From contig JAACMV010000002.1 in NCBI GenBank assembly GCA_010909725.1, positions 992,001 through 1,056,000 of the forward strand: a DNA stretch of 64,000 nt, read 5' to 3'. The position numbers were made by a program, and so were the translations under genes. Below the pieces are notes generated by a model. The model did no database searches. It was not told where the DNA came from and saw nothing but the letters and a program-made list of their open reading frames with translations. Below, one piece after another: positions 49,748 to 59,441 of this stretch. The DNA comes from Picochlorum sp. 'celeri'. Taxonomy: Eukaryota; Chlorophyta; Trebouxiophyceae. The first letter of the stretch is position 1. Every line of letters begins with the position of its first letter.

Positions 49748-50299
49748 ATGTATATTTCATACAGCGCTCTACTTCCGGCAGTAGCGGGATATTTATTCAC
49801 ATTTTATAATACGAAAAAAACGGATGAACGGAAGGCTCAGATTGATAGGATTAATGAACAGGTTAAAGATTTGTACGGTCCTCTGCTTGCCTGCATTTCT
49901 GCTAGTAAGACGAGTTATGACGCCATGATACGCCAACATAGCCCAGACGGGACGGTATCTAGCTTTGTTGGTGCAATTCAAGAGAATCCAAAGGGGGAAC
50001 AGGGGCATGCGTACAGGCATTGGATCAAGACTGTGTTGATGCCATTGAACCAAAAGGCTGCTGATGTCATCATCAACAATCTAAATCTGTTAGAGTCTGC
50101 GACCATACCGGCGAGTATGTTGCAGTTTGTAGCGCATGTTTCTTCGTTGAAAGTTGTGATTCAGCAATGGGACCAAGGGTACTTGGGGGAGCGGTCGCAG
50201 ATTCCGTATCCAGATGATTTGATGGAGCTTGTGTCTGCTGATTTCAAGCGGATCAAGAAGAAGCAGCAAGATCTGTTGGGTATGAGCTCCAAGTTGTAG
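49748..50299 (+). CDS. Membrane-anchored protein of unknown function (183 aa)
   Basis: The product starts at the first ATG (49748) with one membrane segment (about residues 3-20), then a cytosolic-type domain opening with RKAQIDRINEQVKDLYGPLL. This R-(I/V)-N-x-Q-(V/L)-x-x-L-Y-G-P-L pattern recurs in anonymous one-pass proteins of algae and bacteria. The rest is mostly helical with no catalytic motif. The open frame extends upstream of the ATG, but without a start codon. Confidence 0.6.
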   Translation: MYISYSALLPAVAGYLFTFYNTKKTDERKAQIDRINEQVKDLYGPLLACISASKTSYDAMIRQHSPDGTVSSFVGAIQENPKGEQGHAYRHWIKTVLMPLNQKAADVIINNLNLLESATIPASMLQFVAHVSSLKVVIQQWDQGYLGERSQIPYPDDLMELVSADFKRIKKKQQDLLGMSSKL

Positions 50300-50350
50300 A
50301 TACAATATACATACCAATGTAGTATTACAAAAAAAATGTAGATGGATGGA

Positions 50351-50966
50351 TTATGCTTCGAGGGCCTTGAGCACGAACTGGACGTGCTTTTCTGGATCAA
50401 ATTGGTTGTTGAAGACTCCCTTGACAGTGCCATCCTTGTCAATGACGTACGTCTCGCGTCCTGGTAAGAGTCCAAAAAGATCCTTTGGTACTCCAAACTT
50501 CTCACGGATGCTTCCGTCTTCATCGGAAAGGAGTGTGTATGACAGACCTAATGAGGAGCAGAAGTTGGAATGGCTTTCTGGATCATCACTTGAAATGCCA
50601 TATACTTTGGCAACTTTTCCGATCTGGGCATAGGCATCTTCAAACGCCTTGGCCTCGCGAGTGCATCCTGGAGTATTATCTTTTGGATAAAAGAAGACGA
50701 CGGTTGGCTTGGCACCAATGAGTCCACCATACTCTACTTTCACAGTCTTTCCATTCTGCATGCAGGGACAGAAGCCGTGTGATGCATTGATCTGGATGAT
50801 ATCTACGTACAAGAATCCATACCTGATTCTTCAATGAGAATGCTGGTGCCTTGTCGCCAACCTTGAGAGAGGCTTGTGGACTGACTGTCCTCCTGACAGG
50901 TCTTGCCCTCGAGGAAATTGCCACCTTTGATGGCACATTGGCACGCATTCCAGTCAATTTCATCAT
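50351..50966 (-). CDS. PRXQ: Peroxiredoxin Q, plastid, atypical resolving cysteine
   Basis: Exons 50823-50966 and 50351-50755 join over a 67-nt intron (GTATGG donor, ATGCAG acceptor), giving 182 residues with an Arg/Ser/Val-rich plastid transit peptide of about 32 residues. The peroxidatic Cys is in FFYPKDNTPGCTREAKAF. In plant PrxQ the resolving Cys lies five residues later; here that position is Lys (GCTREAK). The only other Cys in the mature part is in SHSNFCSSLGLSY. The LFGLLPGRETYVID and NNQFDPEKHV blocks are typical of plastid PrxQ. It reduces peroxides with thioredoxin electrons; here it is either 1-Cys or uses the distant Cys. Confidence 0.92.
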
Positions 50967-51260
50967 ATTTATGATATTGCAAAGTAATAATGAAAACTGA
51001 GGGAGATCGGTGGGCGCATCGTCCTTTGTGATTCTGTGGCTCTCAGATTGGTGCAACCAGGGCGCCCAGAGAGCAATGAGAACAATCCTGCACACGCCAG
51101 GATTCTTTTCGAATAAAACTGATCCAGTGTGAATTGCATATATAATTTATTATTATCCCATCGGTCATGTTGATTTTATGATACAATACGCGTTCTTGTA
51201 CTGTTGGGCTCTGAAGTTTCGAAAAAATCATTCTGAAAAACAAATCTCACGGACTACCCA

Positions 51261-52394
51261 ATGATACGATTGTGTGGTCTCAATAGCAGTAGTAGTAGTA
51301 GTCATCGTTTATACCAAACGGGGATACGCCATGTTGGTCGATTGCATAATGGCTTTGTCAATGTTGTTGCCAAGTCAGGAGCAAGTTCTTCTTCTTCTTC
51401 TTCTTCTTCCTCCTCTACATTGTCTGAACTGATTGCCACAGTGTCTGATCCAGAGCATCGTGTTCTGAATATTGAGAGATCTATTCAAAGCTCAGAGGAT
51501 ATCGTGGGTATTTTGTCACGGTGTTCTGTGTCAGATATTTTGACAGTTGTTGACAGTGCTGGAGGGAGTGATGAAAAGGAAGGAAGACCCTTTTCTTTTC
51601 ATCGTGATGGTGATAGTGTGTTGGGCAATGATAAGATTCCTAGATATTGGAGGGGTTCATTTGAATCAGTTCCATCCTACATGGGGCAGTACGATGTTAT
51701 TATTTGCAACATGGGGAACAGTGCAGAGACCCTTCGGGATGATTTGCTTAAAAGTAGCCTTGTGACTCGCCCAGGAGGATCTATAATTTTATGGAGTAAC
51801 GATGCGTCCGAAACATTTTCACGGGACATGCTTGAGAAGGTTGTGCATGATTTGTGTATTGATGTTGTGGATGTTGGCTGCTCCTCTGGTTCTGTTGCAC
51901 ACCTGAGAGTGCCCAAGCATTATGCGTTTGCCAGGGGCCCAGTGTATATGAAGGGTGAAATTGTACAAGGATATGGAAGAGGAAGCAAAGAGCTGGGAGT
52001 TCCAACAGCGAATTTGGCCGTCCCTGATGTCAAGGAGCAGATTGCAGGGCTGCCGCTGGGGGTGTATTTTGGTTGGGCTCAGCTCTTGGACTCGGACAAT
52101 GGTGTGTATAAAATGGTGATGAATATAGGAAAGAGACCAACATTTGTCAAAGATAATTCGCCAGATAGCAGTGTAGAGGCTCATGTGATGCATTCGTATG
52201 ACCATGACTTTTATGGGGAGACCATGAAGGTTGTACTTCTCGGGTATCTGAGACCAGAGATTCCATTTTCAGGACTGCAGGAACTCTTAAATAGAATACA
52301 TACGGATATTGGTATATCAAGAACTCAATTGGATAGCGAAAAATGGAGTGAGTTCGCGAATGATGAGTTTTTTGACGCCCGTCAATCAGGTTGA
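51261..52394 (+). CDS. Fusion of a methyltransferase-like domain with riboflavin kinase
   Basis: The 377-residue protein has a Ser-rich, organelle-targeting-like N-terminus (residues 1-50). A central segment (about 85-190) with the tail half of a class I methyltransferase fold follows: YDVIICNMGNSAETL, then VTRPGGSIILWSND. From about residue 228 there is a complete riboflavin kinase domain, with GYGRGSKELGVPTANL and the catalytic Asn/Glu region MNIGKRPTF plus SVEAHVMH. Riboflavin kinase makes FMN from riboflavin and ATP. No FAD synthetase domain is present. Motif I of the methyltransferase part is not recognisable, so that part may be non-catalytic. Plant RFK is fused to a HAD phosphatase instead. 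Confidence 0.85.
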   Translation: MIRLCGLNSSSSSSHRLYQTGIRHVGRLHNGFVNVVAKSGASSSSSSSSSSSTLSELIATVSDPEHRVLNIERSIQSSEDIVGILSRCSVSDILTVVDSAGGSDEKEGRPFSFHRDGDSVLGNDKIPRYWRGSFESVPSYMGQYDVIICNMGNSAETLRDDLLKSSLVTRPGGSIILWSNDASETFSRDMLEKVVHDLCIDVVDVGCSSGSVAHLRVPKHYAFARGPVYMKGEIVQGYGRGSKELGVPTANLAVPDVKEQIAGLPLGVYFGWAQLLDSDNGVYKMVMNIGKRPTFVKDNSPDSSVEAHVMHSYDHDFYGETMKVVLLGYLRPEIPFSGLQELLNRIHTDIGISRTQLDSEKWSEFANDEFFDARQSG

Positions 52395-52564
52395 TTTCCC
52401 TGCTGTATTGATGCATGACGTGTCTTGGACCGGCCAATAGACTTGGGATGTACCACGGCACTCTTCCCATGGGCATCTCTGTTCTTGCATAGATATGCGG
52501 TCCTTCATACGTGCGAATTCTACTAGACGCAAAACATAATCTTTCCAAACGAGAACCCAACAGA

Positions 52565-53137
52565 ATGAAGAAATTCAAAAAGACAAACTCACTCTGCACT
52601 GCCATGGTTATTGGTGTGGTTGTGAGTGGTGCAGATGGCTCCAGGACATTGTCGCAGCGCCTCAAAGCTCCATGTGCTGTCACAGGGACATATTATCCAT
52701 TTAGAACATGTCGAATTAGTGAGAATGACGCCGAGTGCGGAAAAGGTTTCAATGCCTTTGCCACCATGGAAGAGTGCTGCAACATCTCTTTTGGTGATGA
52801 AGGGTGCACCAATTTGGACGACATGGCACGGTGCTGGGTTCCTGGAGAGTATTTCCCAGAAACATCATGTGTACTGAGCTCCAATCCAGAAGAGTGCAAA
52901 GTTGATTGGGGACATTGGAAGACATGGAAAGAGTGCTGTGAGCCAGGCTCTGGAGCATTTGATGGTGGGTGCTCAGCACCAAAGCCCTGCTTTGTAGCCA
53001 AGGACTACTATCCAGAAAAGACATGTGGTTCCGTGACAGACCAAGATATATGTTTACGTGGATGGGGAACATTCAAAGACCACGAATCATGCTGTGAACC
53101 AGGTGCTGCTTTTGACACTGGCTGCAGTACAGCATGA
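52565..53137 (+). CDS. Secreted cysteine-rich protein with three tandem repeats
   Basis: The 190-residue product has a basic, hydrophobic signal-like start (about residues 1-25) and three tandem modules of about 50 residues. Each module opens with P-C or R-C, then V-x-G/K-x-Y-(Y/F)-P and a Cys, and ends with a C-C pair followed by a Gly-Cys (for example KECCEPG, ESCCEPG and a final TGC). Six Cys per module suggests three disulphides each. The pattern recalls Cys-rich modules of algal and oomycete cell-surface proteins, but I cannot name a family. The in-frame extension upstream to 52511 is less signal-like. Confidence 0.65.
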   Translation: MKKFKKTNSLCTAMVIGVVVSGADGSRTLSQRLKAPCAVTGTYYPFRTCRISENDAECGKGFNAFATMEECCNISFGDEGCTNLDDMARCWVPGEYFPETSCVLSSNPEECKVDWGHWKTWKECCEPGSGAFDGGCSAPKPCFVAKDYYPEKTCGSVTDQDICLRGWGTFKDHESCCEPGAAFDTGCSTA

Positions 53138-53175
53138 TTACCTACTGTTGTTTTCCAAGTATTATTACCATAGTA

Positions 53176-54839
53176 TTATGTATGACTAATGTAACTCTGC
53201 ACAGATAGCCGTATGTTCTGCTTGATATCACTACCACAGGTAGCAAACATGTCACTAGACTCGACTGCATTGATCAGCAAATCTCCAAATTGATGCCCAA
53301 GGTTTTCCAAGGAAATGGCAAGCTCCATCTTCACCACATCAAGAACCGAATCAACTCTCCTGTACGAGTATATCTCTTCACCCGACGCACGCCACCGCAG
53401 ACTGCGCGTCCCATGTCTACCGGCAGCTATCCACTGCCCTAGGTGTTTGAGCTCCAGATTCAAACGTGCAATCCAGTACACAATATCCCCAAGCCGTGGC
53501 TCACTAAGTTGCAAAATTCCATACGTATCTTCTTTCACAGACACATATGCCATATCACTAAGGAAACGAACGGAAAGCACGAGAGACTGATGATACCCTG
53601 CAAGCTGCAACAAGCAGTGCATGGCTTCATTCATCACAGCAGAGGGTTTGATGTTTCCAGTCGGTATCGTGTTCCATTTCGCCCCATGCCTATCTTTGAC
53701 AGTATTCTTTGATACCTCATGTACCTTTTCAATCTCAGAAATCATACCACCCAAAATATCACTGCAGAGAGATGCCAATCTCTTCCATGATACCCCTGAA
53801 TCATCAGCAAATATATCCAGTCTCCTCCATGCCACCTTCTCTTCATCACTTGGAATCAATGATAGATCATATAACGATATCATGCGCATCATATCTCCTT
53901 TCTTCCCATTCAAGCAGTCCTGGAGAGCAGTCATGGCATCTTTGGAGTCATAATCCCTCACTCGAAAGCGCTCAGTCAGCACCACATCTACAATCAAATC
54001 CCCCAATGACCACAGCACTATCAGAAGCGTCGCTAATAATATGTTTAAAAATAAACTATAAATACCGATGGCCCCAGGTGCTCCCAGCACGACTCTGCAG
54101 CCCAAACTGTGCCCCACTGCAGCAACAACTCCTACTGGGATGCCTCTCTGCACAACCCCATCACACCCGTCCCTCCATCGATACCATCTATGTTTGATCT
54201 CGCTGGGAAACACAATCACATCTCGAGACCAAAAGATCATATGAATATGATACAACGCAGTACAGAAGAATCCCAAGACACTGACATGGAAAGCACCCAG
54301 CCGTGTCCCTAACAAAATCCCTGCACATACACCACATCGTCATCACCACGCACTCTTGGCAGGATATCTAATCGTCACAACCTACCACTGATAACCTCTA
54401 AACCAACCACCCCAGAAATATATCGAAGCATCAGGCAGCATGCCTGCACCAGGCACCCCTCAACCGTCGACAAACGCCCCCCCAACTTCATCAGAGTAGC
54501 TGCAACTATCTGAGGCATATACTGTTCATATGAATTAAAGGTTACTATATGATCATGAATCTGTAGTGAGAATGCGTACGCAAGCGTTTCGAGACCCATG
54601 GATGCCTGGAGAACGCCAACCATCAACCACCACGACCACGACTGCAATCCGATGCCAACTCTAAGAAACGGCACTATAAATGACACTATCCCTTTTAACA
54701 AGCATATAGAGAACATCAATCCCCATATTGCTATGATACAGCACGCAAATGCTCCCAACAGTCTCCATCGAAGTACTCTGTTGTCAAAGTACTGAGACGC
54801 ACTCTCCCACGTCTTTGTCATCCCCTTTTCCACCCTCAT
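53176..54839 (-). CDS. NDC1: Nuclear pore membrane protein NDC1
   Basis: Exons 54386-54839 and 53176-54320 join over a 65-nt intron with a GTAGGT donor and a GTGCAG acceptor, giving 532 residues. Splicing creates a continuous membrane segment across EVISGILLGTRLGAF. The N-terminal 240 residues hold about six hydrophobic segments; the C-terminal part is soluble. Just after the membrane part, DLSLIPSDEEKVAWRRLDIF and SGVSWKRL match the family's W-R-R-x-x-(F/I)-F and (Y/W)-K-R pattern. NDC1 anchors the nuclear pore in the envelope. Human and yeast forms are about 655-675 residues. Confidence 0.75.
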
Positions 54840-55482
54840 ATTCTAGTACATTGTATTTATAAGTATTCAAAATGCCGGGACTGAGCGATATTTGTTGAGT
54901 AAAAAAGAGGGAAGGATCCAATGCATCTTATTCTAGGAACAAGACAAGCTTGTTCTTTTATCAGGGAAGGAGGTACAGCAGGAGCCTGAAACATATATAT
55001 ATATATATACAGTCATGATGATACAAACCTTTGATATTGTTGAGGACTCTGAGAAGTCAAGTCGCCATCACGGAGTCCAAGGCTCCCAAAATTGGCTGCT
55101 CGCATCCTCAAGAAGGCAAGGTGCATTGTTCCACTTTTTGCTTGTATGAGAGCCCATCATTAGATCATGATTGGATGGACACCATACGAGTTTACATCCA
55201 TTCTTACACCATAAATACTTCAGTAGTAAAGCTACGTACGGTTACGTGTCAAAACTTGCTGGGGCAGACATGCCTCAACAACAATTGCATGTGATGGGAA
55301 CAGCAGGCCTCACAATGAATCTTTGTCCCCTCCATATTTTTAAAAGTAAACCATTACCACGCATGTCATAATGCAACCCACACTAATAAATAAATTAATT
55401 AATTACATTAATAAATACCGGGTAAATGAGTTGTTACCCGCAGATACTGCCACAGACTGGGACCCAGTGACATGTGTCCACC
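54840..55482. other. Intergenic, 0.64 kb; short open frame only
   Basis: The region between two divergent genes contains a (TA) run near 54990-55005 and a plus-strand open frame of about 44 codons from roughly 55014 (M-M-I-Q-T-F-D-I-V). That frame has a reasonable composition but no other support. The rest is AT-rich and presumably promoter sequence. Confidence 0.35.
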
Positions 55483-56264
55483 ATGGCTTCAAGTCTCGTC
55501 AAACTGTCAGATAAAATGCGCCCACATCTCAGCATCATAGTTCCTGCCATGGTTGTGGCGATATATTTTGTTTTTCTCGAGCAAAAAAGACCAGCAATAA
55601 GGGTGCATCCACGTTCAAGCATCGACCCGTTGCCCACCCTTGCTACCCGTGATGCCTTGGGCGGTCTTCTGCAACAACTCAACATGACTGTTGGGGCAGA
55701 ACTGGGAGTTGCACTGAACTCCCAGTTCAGAGGGGGGCATTCGCCAAAATAACGTTGGATCAATGGCCACATGCAAAGAAGTATATTCTTGTAGATTTGT
55801 GGCGTCAGCAAGAGAATTACAAGGATGTTGCCAACGTGGATGATCAGGCACAAGAAAATTTGAAACAAGAGGCACTGAATAATCTGCAGATGTATCGAGA
55901 TAAACTCGTGGTGTGCCGGAATTACACGAGTGTGTGCGGAGCACAGTTTGAAGATGGGTATTTTGACTACATTTACGTTGATGCACGGCATGATTACAAA
56001 GGGGTCAGGGAAGATATTGAGATTTGGTGGCGAAAGTTGAAAGTCGGGGGTATTATGGCTGGTCATGACTATATCGATGCCGAGGAAGTGGCGAGGATCT
56101 CTGGGCAGGATTGGTCAGTGTCTGCTGATGGAACAGTTAATCCTGATGGCAAGGCTGTAAAGAGTGCTGTAGATGAATGGGCGACTCAAAACAAAATTGT
56201 GTTGCAGATAACATATAGAGACGCTCCCTGGAACACATGGGTGACTCGGAAGATACGACCATGA
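55483..56264 (+). CDS. Membrane-anchored methyltransferase-24-like gene with a 17-nt fold-back insertion
   Basis: The start codon at 55483 opens a frame with a signal anchor (about residues 13-30) that reaches motif I, G-A-E-L-G-V, then goes out of frame and stops at 55750-55752. A second frame from about 55728 continues the fold with FAKITLDQWPHAKKYILVDLW and later YFDYIYVDARHDYKGV, both typical of Methyltransf_24. Removing 17 bases (for example 55711-55727) restores G-V-Q-R-G-A-F-A-K in one frame of about 254 codons. The inserted bases are largely the reverse complement of the preceding bases, so 55699-55710 and 55717-55728 form a perfect 12-bp stem. Either a broken gene, an assembly artefact or an unusually processed one. 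Confidence 0.65.
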
Positions 56265-56707
56265 TGATGAGTACTCTAGTCCAGACTGCGAAGATCGCCT
56301 TGCATCCTCCGCATGCACTCTCTCTCGATCGTATGCATACAATCTAGTATGGTCCTACTCCGTGCAACCCATGGTTTGTTGTTGCATGGCATGGAACCCT
56401 GTTGTCTTTTGTTGTTGCATGGCATGATTGCATGCTTCATCCAAAGGGTTTCTGTAGATACGCATAGAGATGCATCGTTATCCTATAGTAATTCTACAAT
56501 CACAATCGTTCAATTCAGCCCGACGTTGTTTGACCAAGATTGACGTCAGGGTGCAGAAGAGAGAGAGAGAGAGGCGCCTGACCGAAACCAAGTACTGGGT
56601 ACCCATGGTCAACAGCGCTGTCGACATGGTCAACGGTTCATTGATATCAGTCAATAAATTTAAAAAAATATTTTGATTTAATTTGATCTTTATAGAGTAA
56701 AAGAGGA
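56265..56707. other. Intergenic, 0.44 kb, no gene seen
   Basis: Contains short repeated pieces of TTGTTGCATGGCATG (56380-56394 and 56413-56427, 18 bp apart) and a (GA) run near 56559-56571. It presumably holds the 3' end of the methyltransferase transcript and the promoter of the RING gene. No reading frame is convincing. Confidence 0.4.
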
Positions 56708-57751
56708 ATGCGCATTGTATCTGGTGATAAGCACGATGGCCCTCCGGCTTCGAATCCAACACAGACTCGGGACGACAATGTTGGGGTAGAACCGAATGGG
56801 ACCACGTCGAGTGATAGACATGATAACATAGTGGTACAAAACAGGGCAGATGAAGAGGAGGGCGCTCATGTAGAGCCTGAAGGGCCTAGACAGATTCCTC
56901 TGACTGTGACTCAGAAACAGATCCTGTTGTCCTGTGGGTTTCGACAGGACGAGTTGGATAGAATGCGGTTTTCGACAGTAACGGAGGCGTACGATTGGTG
57001 TGGTGTGCAGATGCGTTCTCCAAAGAAGAGATCTCCTTCGCAGCAGAACAATGATGTGGCTTCGCCATCGGAGAAGAGGATCCGTTTGACCAGAGCACAG
57101 AAAGACGTGCTCCGAAGTTTTGGACATTCGACTGAAGAGCTTGAGAGTATGAGATTTTATACTGTTCAGGAGGGGTTCAATTGGGTGGGGTCTATGATAA
57201 ACGGCTTTTTTGCTCCTTGCTATGATTATGGTGATGAATACTGGGACCCTGAGTACGGGGCGTATTCCCCTGAGGAGGAAGACTTTGAGGAAGAATATGA
57301 TGACGATCAAGAGGAAGAATCATCTGAAGGAGAAGAATCATCATCTGAAGGAGAAGAATCATCATCGGAAGAAGGAGATGAGGAAGAGGGTGATATGAGT
57401 CCAGATGGAACTCTGGTCCTTCAAAACACTCTTACACAGCCTACTTCTATAGATTCTGGAAATCACGTTATGATTAAACAGGAGGAGGAGGAAGAAGAAC
57501 AAGAAGAAGAAGAAGAAGGAATGGAAACGTGCAATGGTGTAGTGCCCAAAAGACAGACGGACATGCAGTACATGTGTGAAATCTGTTTCGAGCCTATGGG
57601 GCATGATACAGATCGACAGATGGCATCGGCGAAATGTGGGCATGTGTACTGTCGAAGCTGCCTTGTGGGTATTGCATCTGCCAAGAGAACATGTCCATCA
57701 TGTGGCAAGGGGGTACATGCAGCATCCATTCGGAATATATACATACCCTAG
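56708..57751 (+). CDS. Acidic RING-finger protein with duplicated N-terminal module
   Basis: The 347-residue product has a C-terminal C3HC4 RING (about residues 292-337): CEICFEPM, then C-G-H-V-Y-C-R-S-C and CPSCGKG. That layout resembles small nuclear E3 ligases such as RNF4-type proteins. Upstream lies a very acidic stretch of Glu/Ser runs (about residues 190-280). Two copies of a roughly 38-residue module occur at about 61-98 and 123-160, each with LT-x-x-Q-K-x-(I/V)-L, then G-(F/H)-x-x-(D/E)-E-L, then M-R-F-x-T-V-x-E. The module is unknown to me. Single exon. Confidence 0.75.
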   Translation: MRIVSGDKHDGPPASNPTQTRDDNVGVEPNGTTSSDRHDNIVVQNRADEEEGAHVEPEGPRQIPLTVTQKQILLSCGFRQDELDRMRFSTVTEAYDWCGVQMRSPKKRSPSQQNNDVASPSEKRIRLTRAQKDVLRSFGHSTEELESMRFYTVQEGFNWVGSMINGFFAPCYDYGDEYWDPEYGAYSPEEEDFEEEYDDDQEEESSEGEESSSEGEESSSEEGDEEEGDMSPDGTLVLQNTLTQPTSIDSGNHVMIKQEEEEEEQEEEEEGMETCNGVVPKRQTDMQYMCEICFEPMGHDTDRQMASAKCGHVYCRSCLVGIASAKRTCPSCGKGVHAASIRNIYIP

Positions 57752-57982
57752 TCCCTAGGACGCACGCGCTGATTTCGTGCAAAAGTAATCGTGATTGTCT
57801 TTTTGTTTGTGTGACATATATGTGGCCATGTCACGGAGAATCCCAATGCATGCATATGCATATGCATATGAGGGCCTATTTTTTCCTTGTGACGGCAGCA
57901 CAGAAGCACCACATGCGCTTATGGTCATCTTTTTTTACATGTCTTGAAGACATTAACTAGAATCATATTCCTAAGAACCAAT

Positions 57983-58435
57983 TTACTCTGCATCGTCAGC
58001 CTTTTCCTCAAAGTTTCCTACCAATTCTGGGACATCATCATCGTCCTCTCCTGCACCATTACCCTGCATAGCCTGCATGGCCTGCATTTGCTGCATCAGT
58101 TGCTGAATGTTTGTGCTGCTCATTCCTCCAAACATGGCTGCCAATGCCTCCTGGGCATTCTTGTGCTGAGCTGGGCCACTGACCACATATGTGTTTGCTC
58201 CAATAGATGCCTGGACCTTTGGGTTATTGAATGCGATCGCAGTATTATCTTCATTAAACATCAAAACTTCTTCAATTCCTGGAATCATGTTGCATCCAAG
58301 GCGCTTCAAGGTGCTCTGGAGCTTGCTATCAGAGTTGCTGCCAGACTTGTGAACAGCCTTCTTCTTCCTCCTCATAGTTCCCTTTCCTCCAGTCCTCACG
58401 GACCCAGCCAACTTCTGAAGCTTTTCAACATTCAT
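57983..58435 (-). CDS. BTF3: Nascent polypeptide-associated complex beta subunit (BTF3)
   Basis: The 150-residue protein shows the NAC domain: MNVEKLQKLAGSVRTGGKG, the ribosome-binding MRRKKKAVHK motif, then LQSTLKRLGCNMIPGIEEV and the INTGPAQHK-like VSGPAQHKNAQE. It pairs with NAC-alpha at the ribosomal exit tunnel and shields nascent chains. The C-terminus is Met/Gln-rich and ends acidic, as in other eukaryotes. Single exon, and its length is normal for the family. Confidence 0.95.
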   Translation of the reverse strand: MNVEKLQKLAGSVRTGGKGTMRRKKKAVHKSGSNSDSKLQSTLKRLGCNMIPGIEEVLMFNEDNTAIAFNNPKVQASIGANTYVVSGPAQHKNAQEALAAMFGGMSSTNIQQLMQQMQAMQAMQGNGAGEDDDDVPELVGNFEEKADDAE

Positions 58436-59441
58436 GATTATTTTCTATATAGATTAATAATACCTCTAAATGATTGCCGTAGAAACACCAGTCCTACTCC
58501 CTCAGAGAAACAACAACCCTGCACAAGCATGCCATCATGAGGACGGGTACTCTTGTCGCAAAGCAAACAGCATAATAATAGGGCATTTTTAAAACAATGA
58601 GAGAGAGAGGGAGAGCCAGAGGCAAATGTCATCATCAAACGGGTTGCCCACGAAAGAATGAAGTGTGTCCAAAATCACTGGTATTCTTTCACTGGGTCTG
58701 AGGGAAAAGACGGCCGATGGAGGTCATGGTAATACCATCCGATATGCATATTACTACTCTCTCGATCCTGGGCATGATTTGTGCAATGAGCTGGTCGCCG
58801 CATTCGCTCGGGAATGCCAACGCAGCCACCCACTGTTCCGCTCTCTCTTGCGCACCCCTCAACGCAACACCTCTACTATAGAACGCACCTAATATTCTTT
58901 GTATTTAGAACAGTTTGGATACGCAGGTAGCATAGAGACGACGGGCAATGGACCGACGCTTTCTCGCGGATGGTCCAATCGGATGGTCAGCCGAAGGGTC
59001 GCCGAAATTTTAATTCTGTAACGGTTGATTAATGTATATCCAGAGGCTCCCATCAACAACCTCCTTGGATAGATCGTATCCATGTGATATCATCAATACA
59101 AACCTCCCATCCAAGGTATGCGTTGATGGGACCCCAATTTTGCCACCCGGGTGCAAAAAAAGGTCACGTGTCCCCTTTTTTACAAGGTCGACCACGTGTC
59201 CGGTATCAAAATCACAATGATACATGAGGCGATCAAACACGGTTTTCAAATCAAATGAAATGTTTATAAAGTCCTGTTCCAATTGTATTCAAGCCTAAAT
59301 TGAATACATAATTGTGTCCTAATAGTCTCTACGCGCGTCAAAGACGGAGAAACAGTACAGAGCCGATTCTGGCATTGCACGGGTTTCAGGGTCTCTCATT
59401 CAGAGTTTAGATTTATTATATTCTAAAAGAGTAATTACACA
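58436..59441. other. 1 kb intergenic with one orphan coding-like fragment
   Basis: On the minus strand, 59010-59273 is an open frame of about 87 codons with good coding character (for example FDRLMYHCDFDTGHVVDLV and DGRFVLMISHGYDLSKEV). It begins right after an AACAG acceptor-like sequence and has no ATG. It is either a last exon whose partner I cannot find or a decayed gene. The remainder holds a (GA)-rich tract near 58602-58615 and promoter sequence for its neighbours. Confidence 0.4.
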
